In this document: positions 45,363 to 57,851 of the stretch, one piece after another
Layout: each line of letters opens with the position of its first letter
Numbering within the stretch: position 1 is the first letter of the stretch
Source of the DNA: Armillaria gallica
Taxonomy: Eukaryota > Basidiomycota > Agaricomycetes > Agaricales > Physalacriaceae
Direction: 5' to 3'
Assembly (NCBI GenBank): GCA_037576215.1
Contig: JBANDB010000005.1
Span: 1,302,001 to 1,366,000 of the forward strand
Length of the DNA: 64,000 nt
The notes under the pieces: generated by a model
Databases searched by the model: none
Seen by the model: only the letters and a program-made list of their open reading frames with translations
Told to the model about the DNA's origin: nothing
Program-made: the position numbers and the translations under genes

Positions 45363-45820
45363 TGTATAACTGCAGGTGGTCATGTACATTAAAGCAATAA
45401 GTAATCAACCATGGCTCTACACACTATCTATGTAGTTATTGCTTAATAACCAGTACTATAATATGTTTCTAGACATCTAGTCATTCTTGATTGTTTTCTT
45501 CTCTTGTCTGCTGTGAATGTTCGATCTGAAACCATTCCTGATGAAAACTTTGAAAGCAATCCACGACTACATCCATCCTGTTCGCATGGCTATTATCTTT
45601 GACTCTGTTGAAGATATTTTAGTGATCATTCCATTGAAGTTAGGTTCTCAGATACTAACAGAGATGGGGACATTGTGCTTGCCTTTGCTTGCAGGTGATT
45701 ATGACCATTTTTTCTGTTCCTCTTTTTGCAATAAATGAAATACTTATTTGCACCTGAACCAGCCTGAGCTGTTATGTGATTGTAATGGATAGACAATGTC
45801 TAGGACTTTGCCAATCCTGA
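45363..45820 (+). pseudogene. Leu-rich fragment following the F-box gene
   Basis: A plus-strand frame at 45517-45738 includes MAIIFDSVEDILVIIPLKLG and LTEMGTLCLPLLAGDY. It echoes MFNSIGDILVSILLMLHCM at about 45110 in the F-box region. It may be a duplicated C-terminal repeat of that gene. The rest of the interval holds nothing I recognise. Confidence 0.35.
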
Positions 45821-47465
45821 AGAGACTCTGTATGCACAAGCTAGAAAAGCAACAGTATTGAAGACACTGATCACACCCACACCCAACACTACACACACAA
45901 ATCTTCAAGTTTATGGGGGATTCTTATGTGATAGAAGCAGACAGAAACATGAAAACCAAACCCTCAAAATATAAGATACACAAGTATAGCAATAGTGCAT
46001 GTCAGGTATCTCGATTTCTCTAAGTCCAAAAGCTTTTTAATAACAAGAGGAGTGACTGTTGTCACTGGGCCTCAAGGCAAGGTGTAGTACAATACACACA
46101 ACATCAAGAGACATCCACAAAACCCTCACAAAGTCTAGAGTGACACACAAAATGACCCCATATGACTTGCACACACAACACACAACTTAAAGCTTCATGC
46201 TCTGAGCAGAAACACTTCACAAAACCTTCCACCAAAGCCACAGGATTCAAAACTACATACTCAAGCTTCCAAACCAATCATAGATCCACAGGGTTCTAAC
46301 CTATGTGATCCAGAGACACAAAGAACCTTATAAACCACTGTCCACAAGCCACAGGGTTTGAACCTATGCCACTTGGGAAATATATACCCTCAAGTGAGCA
46401 CTAATCAAGCCAAAGGGTTTGAACTTCTGCCACCTGTAGTGCCTCGCATCACAAGAAACCCTCAAAGCACAAGAGCGTGTCCTCAATGACACTAAACTCT
46501 TCTTCTCAGGTTAGAGCTCCAGTCAACCAATCAATCAGCAGTAGCACAAGTGCCACATTAGCTTTCTATACCTCGAATGCAACTCAGTTCACTCAATATG
46601 CTATCAATTCAAGGTATATTCTCTCACTTGAAGTTACAAACAAATCCTGAAGCAAGGCATCAAGCTGAGGGCTTGCGTGTGACTACAATGGGGGTCTGAA
46701 ACTTGTACACTACAATTACACTGCGCTATTTATCTAGTTTATGTTCTACAAATTAGTACCACCAAATATAGTATTATTTAGGTTGCCAAGCTCCCTTGCT
46801 TGCATCCCATGCATGTCGCCATTAGCATGCCATTGCTTGGTGCTGACTCAGGAGTCTGGCTTGGGGCTAGATCCTGTCTCTGAGTGTTGCAATGTCAATT
46901 AACAGCACTATTACATGTGTACTGATGTCAGTTGCTATCTCCCCAGAGTTGCAGCCTAGCACGTGACTCTTATTTCACTTCATAATATTCTCTTAGGGAA
47001 TTATACTGTAGTAAAGGTAATGAGCTTCATGTCTAGGCCTCGCGTTCTTCAGCCAAAGTCAGAAACTTCGGATTTACTCGAGTTCTGACATCACAAGGTT
47101 TAGAGCGCTAAGTTCCGGATCTGCCAGGCCTTGCACATCATAGATCAATGTTGCACAAAGTCTTATTTATCTCACAAACATGTCCTGCTCTATTTTTAGC
47201 ATGCATATGCTATGCCTTGTCAGAGCACTCAGTGTCAAGCACTGGTACTTTATACTTAGTGCAGCCTTTCCAGTACCACTCTTAAGTTAAGCCATGCACT
47301 CCGCCCAGTTTTACTCTAGGTAACTTCATTACCAGCATTCTATCATTGTACTCTGTGGTATTTCTTAATGCCTTCATATCTGGACATTGTATCCTGTATT
47401 GATTTGTACAAATTGCAAAATTACATGCATAAACGCTTGCAGAGTACATCAATGCATAATGATAC
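45821..47465 (-). repeat. Left arm of a 3.65-kb inverted repeat
   Basis: Its reverse complement aligns along its length with 47698-49476. Matching outer words: GAGACTCTGTATGCACAAGC (45821) against GCATGCACAGAGTCTC at 49459-49474, and GTGATCAGTGTCTTC on both arms. Inner words: ACATGCATAAACGCTTG (47423) against the inverse of AAGTGTTTACACATGT (47724). Identity falls toward the centre. Confidence 0.85.
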
Positions 47466-47697
47466 AATGGCTTGATGCTGCTATGTATAAAGAGAGGCAG
47501 CTTGCATACTATGACTTGAATCATCAAACATCACCTACCAGAACTTGGGAAAAAGGGACACACTGTATAACCACCCTGTCTGGTCTAGCTTCCAAGTAGA
47601 TTGGATGGCAGAGAAAGTGCACTGTTAATTGAATGGGTATGGCAACATGAAGTTGAGGATAGGATCTGATCTGTAAGTTGAGGTGAGGATGTGTGAT
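47466..47697. other. Central spacer of the inverted repeat
   Basis: About 230 bp where the arms stop matching. No gene or promoter is recognised. Confidence 0.6.
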
Positions 47698-49476
47698 GTC
47701 ATGAAGCATTGACACACTTGAAAAGTGTTTACACATGTAATTTCATGAAATGTATCAACACATACATTTTATAAAACCTAGATACCAAAGCAATGAGATA
47801 TACCTTAGAGCGCAGTGTCCTAAGTGTGGACAATGAAGTTCCTTGAGTGATGCTTGGTGGAGCACAAGGCTTAACTGCAGAGTGATACCATAAGGGTCAC
47901 ACTAAGCCTAAAGCCCTAGCACTTGACACTGAGTATGCTGACAATGCATGGAAGATGTGCACTAAGAATAGAACCAGTGAAGCTCAGGAGATAACTGATA
48001 CTTTGTGCAACCTTGATCTATGATGCACAATGGCACTGCCATGCAGGGAGCTAGCACTCTAGACCTCAGAATGTTTAGAATTGAAGTAAGACCAATATCT
48101 CTGACTTTGGCTGATGCATGTGAGGCCTAGACTAGAAACTAGTGGTCCTAGAAGACCATGGAAATCACTAGAAGATATTATTACCATAAGATGAGTTGTG
48201 CGCTAGGCTACAACTCGGAGGAAATACTAGGCGACGTCAGTACATGTGGATAGTATGGCTAACTGATGTCGTGCAGCTGAGAGACCAGGGTCTGGCCCTG
48301 AGCTGGAGCTCTGAGTAAGCGCCAAGCAATGGCATGATTATGGTGACATGTGCAGGACCCAGAAAAAGAAGTTGGGCCAGCCAAGAGTTACTATTTAAGG
48401 TTGTATTAATATGTAGAGTGCATAGTATAAATACCGTAGTGTAGTAATAGTGTATAAGTTTTGGACCCCCCTTGTTGGAGCGTGAAAGCCCTCAGCTTAG
48501 CACTCTAGCTTCAGGATTAGTTTGTAGCTTCGAGTGAGAGAATAGACCTTTTATTAATAACATTTGAGTGACTTGAGTAGTGCATGAGGCGTAGAAAGCT
48601 AGTATGGGACTTGTATATGGTTTGAGTGATTGGTTGACTTGTGCTCTACTCTGAGAATAAGAGATATTGTGTCATTGTGGATATGCTCTTGAGTTTTGAG
48701 GGTTTCTTGTGATGCATGGTGCTACAGGTGGCAGAGGTTCAAACCCTTTTGCATGTCGGATGGTGTTTCTTGGTGTGCGAGATACTACAGGTGGCAGAGG
48801 TTCAAACCCTTTGGTCTGGTTAGTGTTTGTGCAGAGGCCTTCTTTAACATGTGGCACTACAGGCGGCAGAGGTTCAAACCCTGTGGTCTGATTAGTGTGC
48901 ACTTGAGGGTTCTCATTTCCACAAGCAGCAGAGGTTCAGACCCTTTGGCTTGTTGGACAGGGTTTATTTGGTTATTGTGTCTTTGGATTGCATAGGTTCG
49001 AACCCTGTGGGTCTATGATTGGTTTTGGAAGCTTGAGCGCATGGGTTCAAATCCTGTGGCTTGAGTGGGCATGTTTTGAAGGGTTTCTGCTTAGAGCACA
49101 AGCTTTGAATCGTATTTAGGGTGTGTTTAAGTTGCTTGTGGTCACCTGAGTGTGTCGCACAAGGCTTATTGAGGGTTTTGTTGGTGTGTGGCAACATGTT
49201 GTGTATTGTAGTACACCTTGCCTTGAGGTCCAGTGACATCTGTTATCCCTCTTGTTATAAAAGCCTTTGGACTTAGAGAGATCTAGATACCCTACGAGTG
49301 CTATCGCTATATGTGTGTATCATATATTCTGAGAGTTTAGTTGTATTGCTTCAATCTACTTTTATCACATAATATCCCCTCAAGAACTTTGAGGGTTTGT
49401 GTGTGTAGTGTTGGGTGTGGGTGTGATCAGTGTCTTCTACTCTGTTGCATTTCTAGCCTGCATGCACAGAGTCTCT
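47698..49476 (+). repeat. Right arm of a 3.65-kb inverted repeat
   Basis: Counterpart of 45821-47465, about 130 bp longer, partly through extra copies of the B-box-like unit. A TATA-like AGTATAAATACC lies near 48424. The order of promoter-like sequence, repeats and downstream leader suggests an LTR plus adjoining sequence of a retroelement. Confidence 0.85.
48736..49054 (+). repeat. Six spaced copies of a GGTTCRAACCC (B-box-like) unit
   Basis: Starts at 48736, 48799, 48871, 48933, 48995 and 49044, spacing 63, 72, 62, 62 and 49 bp. The first three share ACAGGYGGCAGAGGTTCAAA. The core matches the tRNA gene B box (GGTTCGANTCC); 48995 reads GGTTCGAACCC. The left arm has inverted counterparts at 46415, 46354 and 46291. 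Confidence 0.8.
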
Positions 49477-49591
49477 GCAGCGTATGCTAAAGGGTCAAGG
49501 CAAATCTGAAGTGGAGAGTCCCTGCAATTGGCAATGAAATCGACCAGGGAAATATTATTGTCTAGCGAGTGCCTGGTTAAGAATGATGAGT

Positions 49592-50142
49592 GAATTCACC
49601 AAAAAAATGTGTTTTACCTTCATTATTCATGAGGAAATACATCTCAGGCTGATCCCATTTGTGTAGTAGGCTATATGTTGACACTGTTCTCTTTGACTTT
49701 GGCCAACTCATCGTCAGCGCATTCTATCCTTACTCTCTGACGAACATCAAGATCCCTTCTCTCAATATTTTGCAACTTGAATGTGACCAGTAAAGATCTC
49801 ATTGGATTCTGTACTGATGCCAAAGGCAGTTTCACCACCTCTAAAAAAGCAGTACAGGATCATATTCATTTTGCTTACACCAAGGAAGACCAATCACAGT
49901 ATATCTTATATGAATATTTGCCATGTGGACACCAGAACATGATGCACAATGAAGACTGCTGCAAACATGATGGCCTTGTAATGAATTATCATCAGTTCAC
50001 TATTGTTACCTGATCATACTCTTACTGATTCAGATTTTTCATATAGCAAGTCAGGATGTCACACATCTCTTCAGAGAGTGGTCATGACTGGGATTCAAAC
50101 CAGAGGCCATTCATATTTAGAAGGTGCTGATGACTCACCCAG
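49592..50142 (-). repeat. Dispersed repeat R1, copy C, truncated
   Basis: Same orientation as copy B, matching 41956-42525 from GAATTCACCAAAAAA onward. The remaining half is missing where the inverted repeat lies. A plus-strand frame at 49777-50013 (DLIGFCTDAKGSF and HNEDCCKHDGLVMNYHQ) is partly shared with copy B (NEDCCECDGLIMNHHQ), so it may once have been coding; family unknown. Confidence 0.78.
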
Positions 50143-50339
50143 TGACTCTTGTCTCCAGTTAAACTTGTGCACCTTCAGAGTCTATCGTTGGGCATTATTG
50201 TGTCACCAACAGACTGTGCAGAGTACCTTCAAGTGTCTTCAAACCTGCAACAGTGTTTGGGAATCCCTGCTCTCATGGACCAGACCGATCCTTCCAACTC
50301 TCTGCTTCTTCATTTTGCAGCTTTCTCTTAGTTTTGAAT

Positions 50340-51016
50340 CCAACTCCATGACAAGATGCCAAAGATCAGTTCTACCCCCTTGCTGCCTGAAATCACCAAT
50401 ACTTGTACTAGAATAGTCCCTTGGTGGGATGGACACTGCAAAACTCTTTGTGAGAGACCCCTTCCCTGTCATGTGTACACATGTCTTTTGACACTACCAT
50501 TCCTCCTCTGATCAGCTGCCTGTGACTATCATCATGCCAACAAACAGACAGCAGGAGCTATCCCATACATTGGTGTTGCGACTCGTGAGCATCTTAAATA
50601 CTCAATCCCAGCATAGGTTAGCCTTGTTAAACTCTCCCATTGCATTGCTAACTGATATTCAACATTCAGATCTGAGAACACGATTTTGTGGTGACTGGAT
50701 TTTGCTCTCATTGTATCTATGCTATTGAGTAGTTCTATCTCATCATGAGTATGATGATCTTGTGGTTGTTGCAATGCCTCTGCAAGACCATGGCTGCAGC
50801 TGGCATGAGTCATCCTCTGACTGGTGGGAGCATACATGCTCTACACCTTGGAACACCCTTGATTGTTCCTTGTTGGCTGTGGACCCTGTTGAGAGCACTC
50901 TTCATGTCTATTGGAGGTGGGAGATGGTCGATCACCCAACTTCAGTCAAGCTTCAATGTGTGCATATGGAGGCTACTATTTGGCCAAGCTGGTGTAGGCT
51001 ACATATGCAAGAATAA
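50340..51016 (+). other. Unrecognised coding-like stretch
   Basis: Plus-strand fragments such as PWWDGHCKTLCERPLPCH (50415-50470), GAIPYIGVATREHLKYSIPA (50550-50612), HGCSWHESSSDWWEHTCSTP (50790-50850) and ESTLHVYWRWEMVDHPTSVK (50890-50950) are rich in Trp, Cys and His, unlike random frames nearby. No family is recognised and stops intervene. Confidence 0.3.
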
Positions 51017-51032
51017 TCATCAAGTGATTCAC

Positions 51033-51050
51033 TATATATATATATATATA
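51033..51050. repeat. (TA)9 microsatellite
   Basis: Uninterrupted TA run. Confidence 0.9.
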
Positions 51051-52720
51051 GAGGGGAGAGTGAGAACAAATTACCATCATGTACATAGTATTTAGGCAAC
51101 TTTTCTATGAATATTAAGGTCATTGGACATTGAAGTAATGAAGAGGCAGCATGGGATTGTGGGGACCTAAAAGCCTCCCGTGTGTGCAAACAAAGGATAG
51201 GGGGATGGAAGCCTAGCTGCCGAGGATGATGTAGTTTGGACCAATATGTCGGTATCTTTTTCTGATTTGCTGTCTTAATACTGTGGACTGACTGTCTTCC
51301 CATAGATTGAATTAATACAATAACATGCTCTCTACCTTGTATACTGTGTGTGTGTCTTCAGAACCATGCTAATTCATAAACCAGCATGTATGCTCACTTA
51401 ATGTGAAACCGTACTCAAACTTCAGATGGTAGGACATCTCTTCACTAGAAGCCTACCCTCAGAACCACAATTTTTGACTGGATGTGTCATTTTGAGTCTT
51501 CTCAGCTTATTGCATCTCTCCAGGTGCCCATTGAAACTCAAACCAGCAGCCTTGTATATATTTGTGCTTGATACTGCCTTGAAATCAATATGTAAGGTCT
51601 TTCTCATGCTGTGGTTGTCTTACCACACTAGTTTTCTCTCATTTCTGACCTTTCATCTCTCATCTTTGTCTGCTTGACTTCATTCTGCCTTGATGTCATG
51701 CTGGTTTTCTGCAAAGGTGAGTGGAATGCTATCTGTGCTTCATCAGGGCTAAGTCGCATCTTCACTTAGGGTTTGAAGTCAATCATGGATCTTGTGCTTG
51801 CCAGAAGCCTTAGTGCATATTTCCTTGTTCTTCTTCTTGGGTGTCTTATCCTTGCACTGTAGACATGTTCGTCCTAAAGCACACATTCTATGTACAGCAG
51901 TTGATTGGAGGGCAGCCCTTGTTTGAGGGGGACAGGACAAAACAAACTCTTGAAGCTCTTCATTGCTTTGGTGCTTAGATCTGGTGGTCAGGAGCATGCA
52001 CACACACAATATTGTTAGTCATTGAGAATCTTAACTGTCCTGTCTTAACGATTGACAGTGTGGGATGGCACTAGTCATGCAACTTGAGTTGAATTCAACC
52101 CTACACCATAATAGGGTTCAATGTGGCAGGAGATATAGTATTTATGGCAGTTGGCAAATAAGGGAGTGGGCAGTGAAGCATGGGTCTGTAAGGCCAATAA
52201 AATCACCATGACCTTCAAAGCCAAAGACTATGAAAGGGTAGTAAGCTGTTTTCCTTCTAAAAGTCTGCAAATAACTGAACCTTTCACTCAGATGTATCAA
52301 TCAGTTACAACCATTTCTTGGTATCTTCTTGGAAGTCCACAGAAAATATACATCTTCATCATTTAAATTCCCCTGTCTGCTGTCTGATGTATGAGATAGA
52401 CCAGGATACATTACATGCTCATCATTTATAGATGAAGCTGGTGATCCCAATAGTACATCCTTCAGCTTGTCATAAGAGTCCACTTTCTTATGCCAGCTTC
52501 ATCAGATTGTGCAGCCATATTCTGGGAATGATGATGTCAAGTCCTTTTACATCCTAAGCTATCTCTCTCCTCCTTCAGTCATCTTCAAACCTTTACTAAT
52601 GTCTTTCTATTCTAGCTCAATGCTGTCCTCCCTGTCCTTTCATCTGTGGATATTAAGGCCATTGCACACTACCTCTGTAGGCAGTCGACCACTGCTGAAC
52701 TCAAATAAAAAACAGACTTG
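51051..52720. other. Unassigned sequence
   Basis: Only short frames. The minus-strand frame 52301-52483 (SYDKLKDVLLGSPASSIND, GNLNDEDVYFLWTSKK) has a protein-like composition but no recognised family. Nothing else is supported. Confidence 0.35.
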
Positions 52721-52807
52721 AGTGAGTTGCAATCCCGTGAGTGGCAAAAGTGGAAGGCATGTCTGGGGTTCACTCAATGGCACATCACTGGTGAGCATGG
52801 CCATGTC

Positions 52808-52896
52808 CCTTGCATGTCACTGTTGAGTCTCTTGCATGTCGCTGTTGAGTCTCTTTTGTGTCATGAGGGAATCACTTGCATGTCACTGAGGGACTT
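52808..52896. repeat. 22-bp tandem duplication with CTTGCATGTCACTG core
   Basis: CTTGCATGTCACTGTTGAGT is followed by CTTGCATGTCGCTGTTGAGT and, after a gap, CTTGCATGTCACTGAGGGA. A TTATATATAAAG word follows at about 52905, so this may be upstream repeats of an LTR-like promoter. Confidence 0.6.
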
Positions 52897-53049
52897 GGAG
52901 GTGTTATATATAAAGAAACTTTCTGAAACACAGCCAGTCCTTGTCTTGTTGTTTCCTTTGTTTCAAAGAAACACCTCAATGAACACTGATGAGCCTAGAA
53001 TTCTATGGCAACAGCAACACCTACTCAGAATGAGATTGGGCAAGTTAAT

Positions 53050-54110
53050 ATAGTAGCACAGCAATCAAGGTGATTGTGTGTGCAAGTGGGTTCAGAGCAC
53101 CTCCATGCAGTAAATCAATTCCTCTATATGCAAGTATACACTGCGACTTTAAGTCTGCGAAGTAGTACTGCTTGGTAGTTGAGTACTAGATGCTTTGGCT
53201 ATAAGCTGGTAGGGATCTCTCAAAGTGAGAGGGGATGGAAATAGGTATGATGTTAATACCACAAATCCATATAAGAAAATGTGCTGTGAAACTAGAAAAC
53301 CTTGCTAGATGGTAATCTAAGCAGGGCGAATGATGGAAGATGGACTAAACCAACAGCAATCAGTCCAGAAGTGAGAGAGTCAATGAGAAAACCTGATGTT
53401 GAGGTCGAGTGAGGCAAGAGATAATGTAGAAAGAGGTACTGAGAGTGGAATATTGAGAGAAAATGGGGAACTACAAAAACTGGTGATGATACTGGTCCTA
53501 TATGGTGCGGTGGTACTGTGTTGATGTCAAAACTGGTCTTGTATTGAAACAATCTATCCTATGTCAAAACTAACCTTCAAGTCTGCTTGAGGGACTGTCC
53601 TATACTGATGCGATATGAAAACTTGTTGATACTGATCCTAAGTCTACTCAGAGACTACCCAAGTGGGTGACAATAACAATGGTGAAAGTGAAATGGTGAA
53701 AACTCCAATGGTGTGAGAGTGAAATGACAACGGCCTAATAAAAGATAACATGGATGAGGTATGGTGCAGCAATCACATATTAGCACAATATGAGCATGTA
53801 CCAATAGTGTTAAGAGCAAAGAGCAAGTGTGCAAGAACTCTTCACAGTTAAAAACTGTGGAATAACTCTGGTGAGTTTAAGAGTTGATGTGCAATTGAGA
53901 ATATGCTGGGGTAAATGGTGAATAAATATAGTTTACTGGCGACAATTGACATAGACTGGGCAACCAGCAATGAACTCATGGTGAACTGAGATAAACTGTG
54001 ATAAACTGACTAGCTATGTTTTTCTAGCTAGTTTTTATACTACAAGTACGAATTTATAAATAGTGTAAATATGAGTGACTTAGTAAGGCTGTAAAGCCTT
54101 AGCTTAGTAA
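53050..54110. other. LTR-like non-coding segment
   Basis: About 1 kb without coding sequence but with recurring short words (CTGATCC/CTGGTCC, TGGTGAAA, GTGAAATG). Near its right end is a TAGCTATGTTTTTCTAGCTA inverted pair (about 54012), followed by AAGGCTGTAAAGCCTT (54084-54099). The word-rich build resembles the ACTAGT segment at 40.1-41.2 kb. No TSD or coding partner found. Confidence 0.3.
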
Positions 54111-56805
54111 AATCATAGGGAATGTATGGTCCTTTGCCTTTGAAAGTAACAGAAACTCTTCAACATTGCTGTGTTTGGACAAAAACTGTATGGTTTTATG
54201 GAGTGACGAGTGGATCACTAAGTGCTGTTTAGCTGTGGATTTCTGGGCAATAGTCATTGTGCTGAGGAGTATGTGTGGGGCTACATTTTCTCGAGGCCTT
54301 GGTGTAGCAATAGCCTTAGTAAATACGGTCTGTAGTTGCCATAGCTGCAATTATCATAGCTGGGAGGGTACTTGCGTCAATCACATCATTTCATTAAGTG
54401 ATCAATGGGCACATCAACTAGTTGCTTCTGAGTGATGCAATGATTCCATATTAGGATGATTGTTGATCAAAGGTGCCTTGCCATGATGAAATATGGCAAT
54501 TATGATGTGTAGCAAGATGGGATGGATGACAAAGTGTGTGAAGAGTGGTTGCTATAGGATGAAAGTGGTATTGCCGTGTGTGGAATTATTGGTTTACTGA
54601 AAGGCTGTTGAAGGGATGGTAATGTTAATTAGCAGGATAAATCTGCAAATTCTGAGCATACAGAGCCTGAAGGCTTATCAACACCCATCATAACATATGG
54701 TGTGTTTCATTCCATATTTATGCACACAAAGACTCTTTAAAACATGCCCAGAAACAAAGCAAGTAAAAACCAGATATATCTGGTTGCATAAACACATGAT
54801 GAAAATGACTGATTTAATGACAATATGTTCTTATTTGAGTGTTTCATGATGAAAATACTGGCAGAAACATGGATTAAAGATTGGAGGTAAAACTAATGGT
54901 ATTTCATTATATTTTTACTGTATGGTGTTTACTAGCAGTCTTTGAGGCAAAAATACCAGCAAGCCTTAACAGTGACTGTTCTTACACACATGAAGTGACC
55001 AGGTCACAATATTTCTATTCCAGATGAGTTTACAAATTGAAGCTCTGAACCAATAAATCCATACTATTCACCTGGTAGCATTCTGGGGGTCAGAAACCTG
55101 ATTCCCCATTAGATATATGACCTGTATTTATACTGTCCTACTGATACACTATTGCCAATCCTTTTTACTACTGACTAATATGCTTGCTGACCCAGCCTGA
55201 TGAGGATAAACTCTCTACCTGGCAGATATTATCTCATCTGTGGCTACCAGATCGATCAATCATACTAGATCACCACCAGGTGATCAGAAAACTTCTGCCA
55301 GAATGCCAGATGATTACACCATGCAAGTCACAGCCTGGATGCTTGGTTTGCTGGGTAGAATACCTGATCTTCTATCTGAGGGTTAGAATCGCTCATTTTG
55401 AAGTTACCAGGTGAGCCTTCTTGTCTTACAATGTGTTACTTTCTTTTGGTATCTTACTGGTTGGTATAATGTATTCTGAAAAATGTTAATTTACACATGT
55501 TTTTAAGGGTGTACACCCAGCAGGCATATCAGTATGAAGGGATACACCCCATTTCATTGTTGCTGTGAAACCAAGCACTATTAGGGCCAAGAACTGAGGA
55601 CAGTGTCATCCAAATAGGGCATACTGCCATCAACAGATTGGGAAGATATGCTACACTTGAATGACTTGTCAGTAATATACATAGAACATGTTTGCCTTAC
55701 CTTAAAAGTTCATTGAATTCAGGGACATCATCAAATACTGTATTAATAGAGTCTTGAATGTGGGCCCATGCAGCATGAATCACCAACAGCACATCCTCCC
55801 AGGGCATGGTGGACCCATCCCCTCCTATGTACTGGGATCACATGAGTGAGTGCCCCATGACATTTCATTGATGTACATTGTATGGAACACCTGCTGCATG
55901 TGATATCAGTCATTATTGGCCAAGTCAAAGCACTGCCCACCATTATACAAAAAGTAATTTGTAAACATGGTACCTTCACCTATGGCAAGTGTGAGACATG
56001 GCAATGTAATCCACAACTATGGAAACAGACACCGATGCTGAGAGAATGTGAGCAATACTATTCATCAATCTTAATGGGACAGATATACTAATCTTAGAGG
56101 AGTTCATTTGAAATTGAACAGATGATTTGCTTTCACATCAATGTATTCTTTCAGGAAATGATTTGCATCTGCCAGAGCTGTCATTGTTGGCCAAAACCAG
56201 TAAACACATGCACTGTGGGAACATCAGTGATCACCTCGAATAACAGCAATGGGTGAAATACTCATGGCCTTTGATCTGGAAAATGTGCAGCTCCTTGAGC
56301 TGAGGATGTGATTGGAATCCAAAAGTTGATAGAGCTATCCCTAAGTGAGTTGGTAGTGAATGAGAGGGTAGAAGTTACTGGAACTTACAGTTTTCATTAT
56401 TGATTTTGTGTTCCAGCCAGAGTCATGTATATACATTTATTGGAGGCTCCACTGACTTTCAATGGCTACAAGAATCATATACAAGAGCCAACCACAAGTA
56501 TCTGCTGTATAATAAATACATGGAAAGCTACTGCAACCAATAAAATGATGCACTGACAAGTCATTCTTCCACAATCTGAACAATGGAAGCCTGAGGGCTT
56601 TGTTGAACCCTGACACATCACTGCATGGATTAGTGGCACTGCATGTCAGAAGACACAACTTATTAAAAATTGGTTATCATATAGCAATATGATAGGAGGG
56701 GGAGAAAAAAAAAAATCTTCCAGAAAAACTGACAGCTGACATTCAAGCAAAAAGGACCCTTTGTATATATGATAGGGCTGTCCTTGTTGCACAAGGCACA
56801 GATAT
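54111..56805. other. Unassigned sequence
   Basis: Scattered short frames (54166-54435 plus, 55184-55414 plus, 55743-55979 minus) match nothing I know. Around 55800-56650 the plus strand has protein-like fragments split by stops, for example HVYTFIGGSTDFQWLQESYT (about 56422), which may be remains of a gene. Confidence 0.35.
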
Positions 56806-56813
56806 ATATCACT

Positions 56814-57819
56814 TAAAGAGTCACATGGTTCCTACTAGGACCCAGATGGATCTATGGAAAGACCCAGGTCCAGGTTTTCAATTTATTAAAAAGTCAGACC
56901 CATGGGTTAATAGGTCCCAGTCAAAGCATTCTGAGATGGTTTTACCCATGGTTGACCTGCCTGGGACCTGCACACATATCATAGATAAAATATGTGGGCT
57001 CTGGGAGGGCTGAGAGGTCAAAAAAACATGAAAAACCCGCAAAAAAACATGTAAATTTGATTTAATGCAAGCAAAATTACTCAGGGAGTTGTTGGATCAG
57101 TGATCAGAGGTCATATTCGAAATCCACAACCCAGAAAACCCTTATACAACCCTTCAAACAATTTATGGGTATGTCTGTGAACTGGGAAATAAGAGGTAAA
57201 AAACTGCAAGATATAACAAAGTAGCTCTGGATGCCTACTGTGCCTCAGGATCGACTCCATATATTGATCGGTGACTATAATCAAATTCTACACTATTGAA
57301 AACATATAAACACCTACAGACATCTTGAATTTGGCTCATATGTAGCTTGTCACAATAAAGTGAAAAAGATGAAGAAAACGAAGAAAAAGCTTCAAACACT
57401 TACCACCACTCAAGATCATTCCCGATTTATGATCGGATGCCATAATCAGATTCTACGACCTTGAAAACATTTTACCACCAATGCAAATAAATTTTATGTG
57501 ATGAAGTGCACTCAGAAAGAAAGAGATGAATAACTGAAACTAATATGAAAGTAGTTTCCAATGACTATTTTGGATTAGGGAGATCTCTGATCAAAAATCT
57601 GATGATATATTCGGATTTAGCGACCTCGGAAACCCCCATAGACATATGCTAGGTGTATAAAACCTGCACGCACCTGTGGCAAACCTGAGACCTGCACCTG
57701 CAAGACCCAGGTTTTTAAGACCCAGGTCCAGGTACAGGTCCCAGGTCAGGCATTTTGGTACCTAGAACTTAGCAGGTTGGGTCTGGGTGCACCCAGGTAG
57801 GAAACCATGTGACTCTTTA
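56814..57819. mobile_element. Non-autonomous hAT element, 1 kb
   Basis: TAAAGAGTCACATGGTT at the left is mirrored by AACCATGTGACTCTTTA at the right. Flanks ATATCACT (56806-56813) and GTATCACT (57820-57827) form an 8-bp duplication with one mismatch. Subterminal regions are full of GACCCAGGTCC / ACCTGGG words on both sides. No transposase. It lies about 30 bp beyond the stop codon of the membrane-protein ORF at 57852-58280. Confidence 0.85.
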
Positions 57820-57851
57820 GTATCACTAGAGTTTGGTAAATTTGATTAATC

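Noticed and set aside
48709..48891. 60-codon ORF with repeated TGGRGSNP
   Set aside because: The protein repeat simply reflects the 60-70 bp DNA repeat with the GGTTCRAACCC core inside the inverted-repeat arm; there is no start context or conserved extension.
45821..49476. Mating-type locus or Starship-like cargo boundary
   Set aside because: No homeodomain, pheromone receptor or DUF3435 tyrosine recombinase motif is visible in or near the palindrome.
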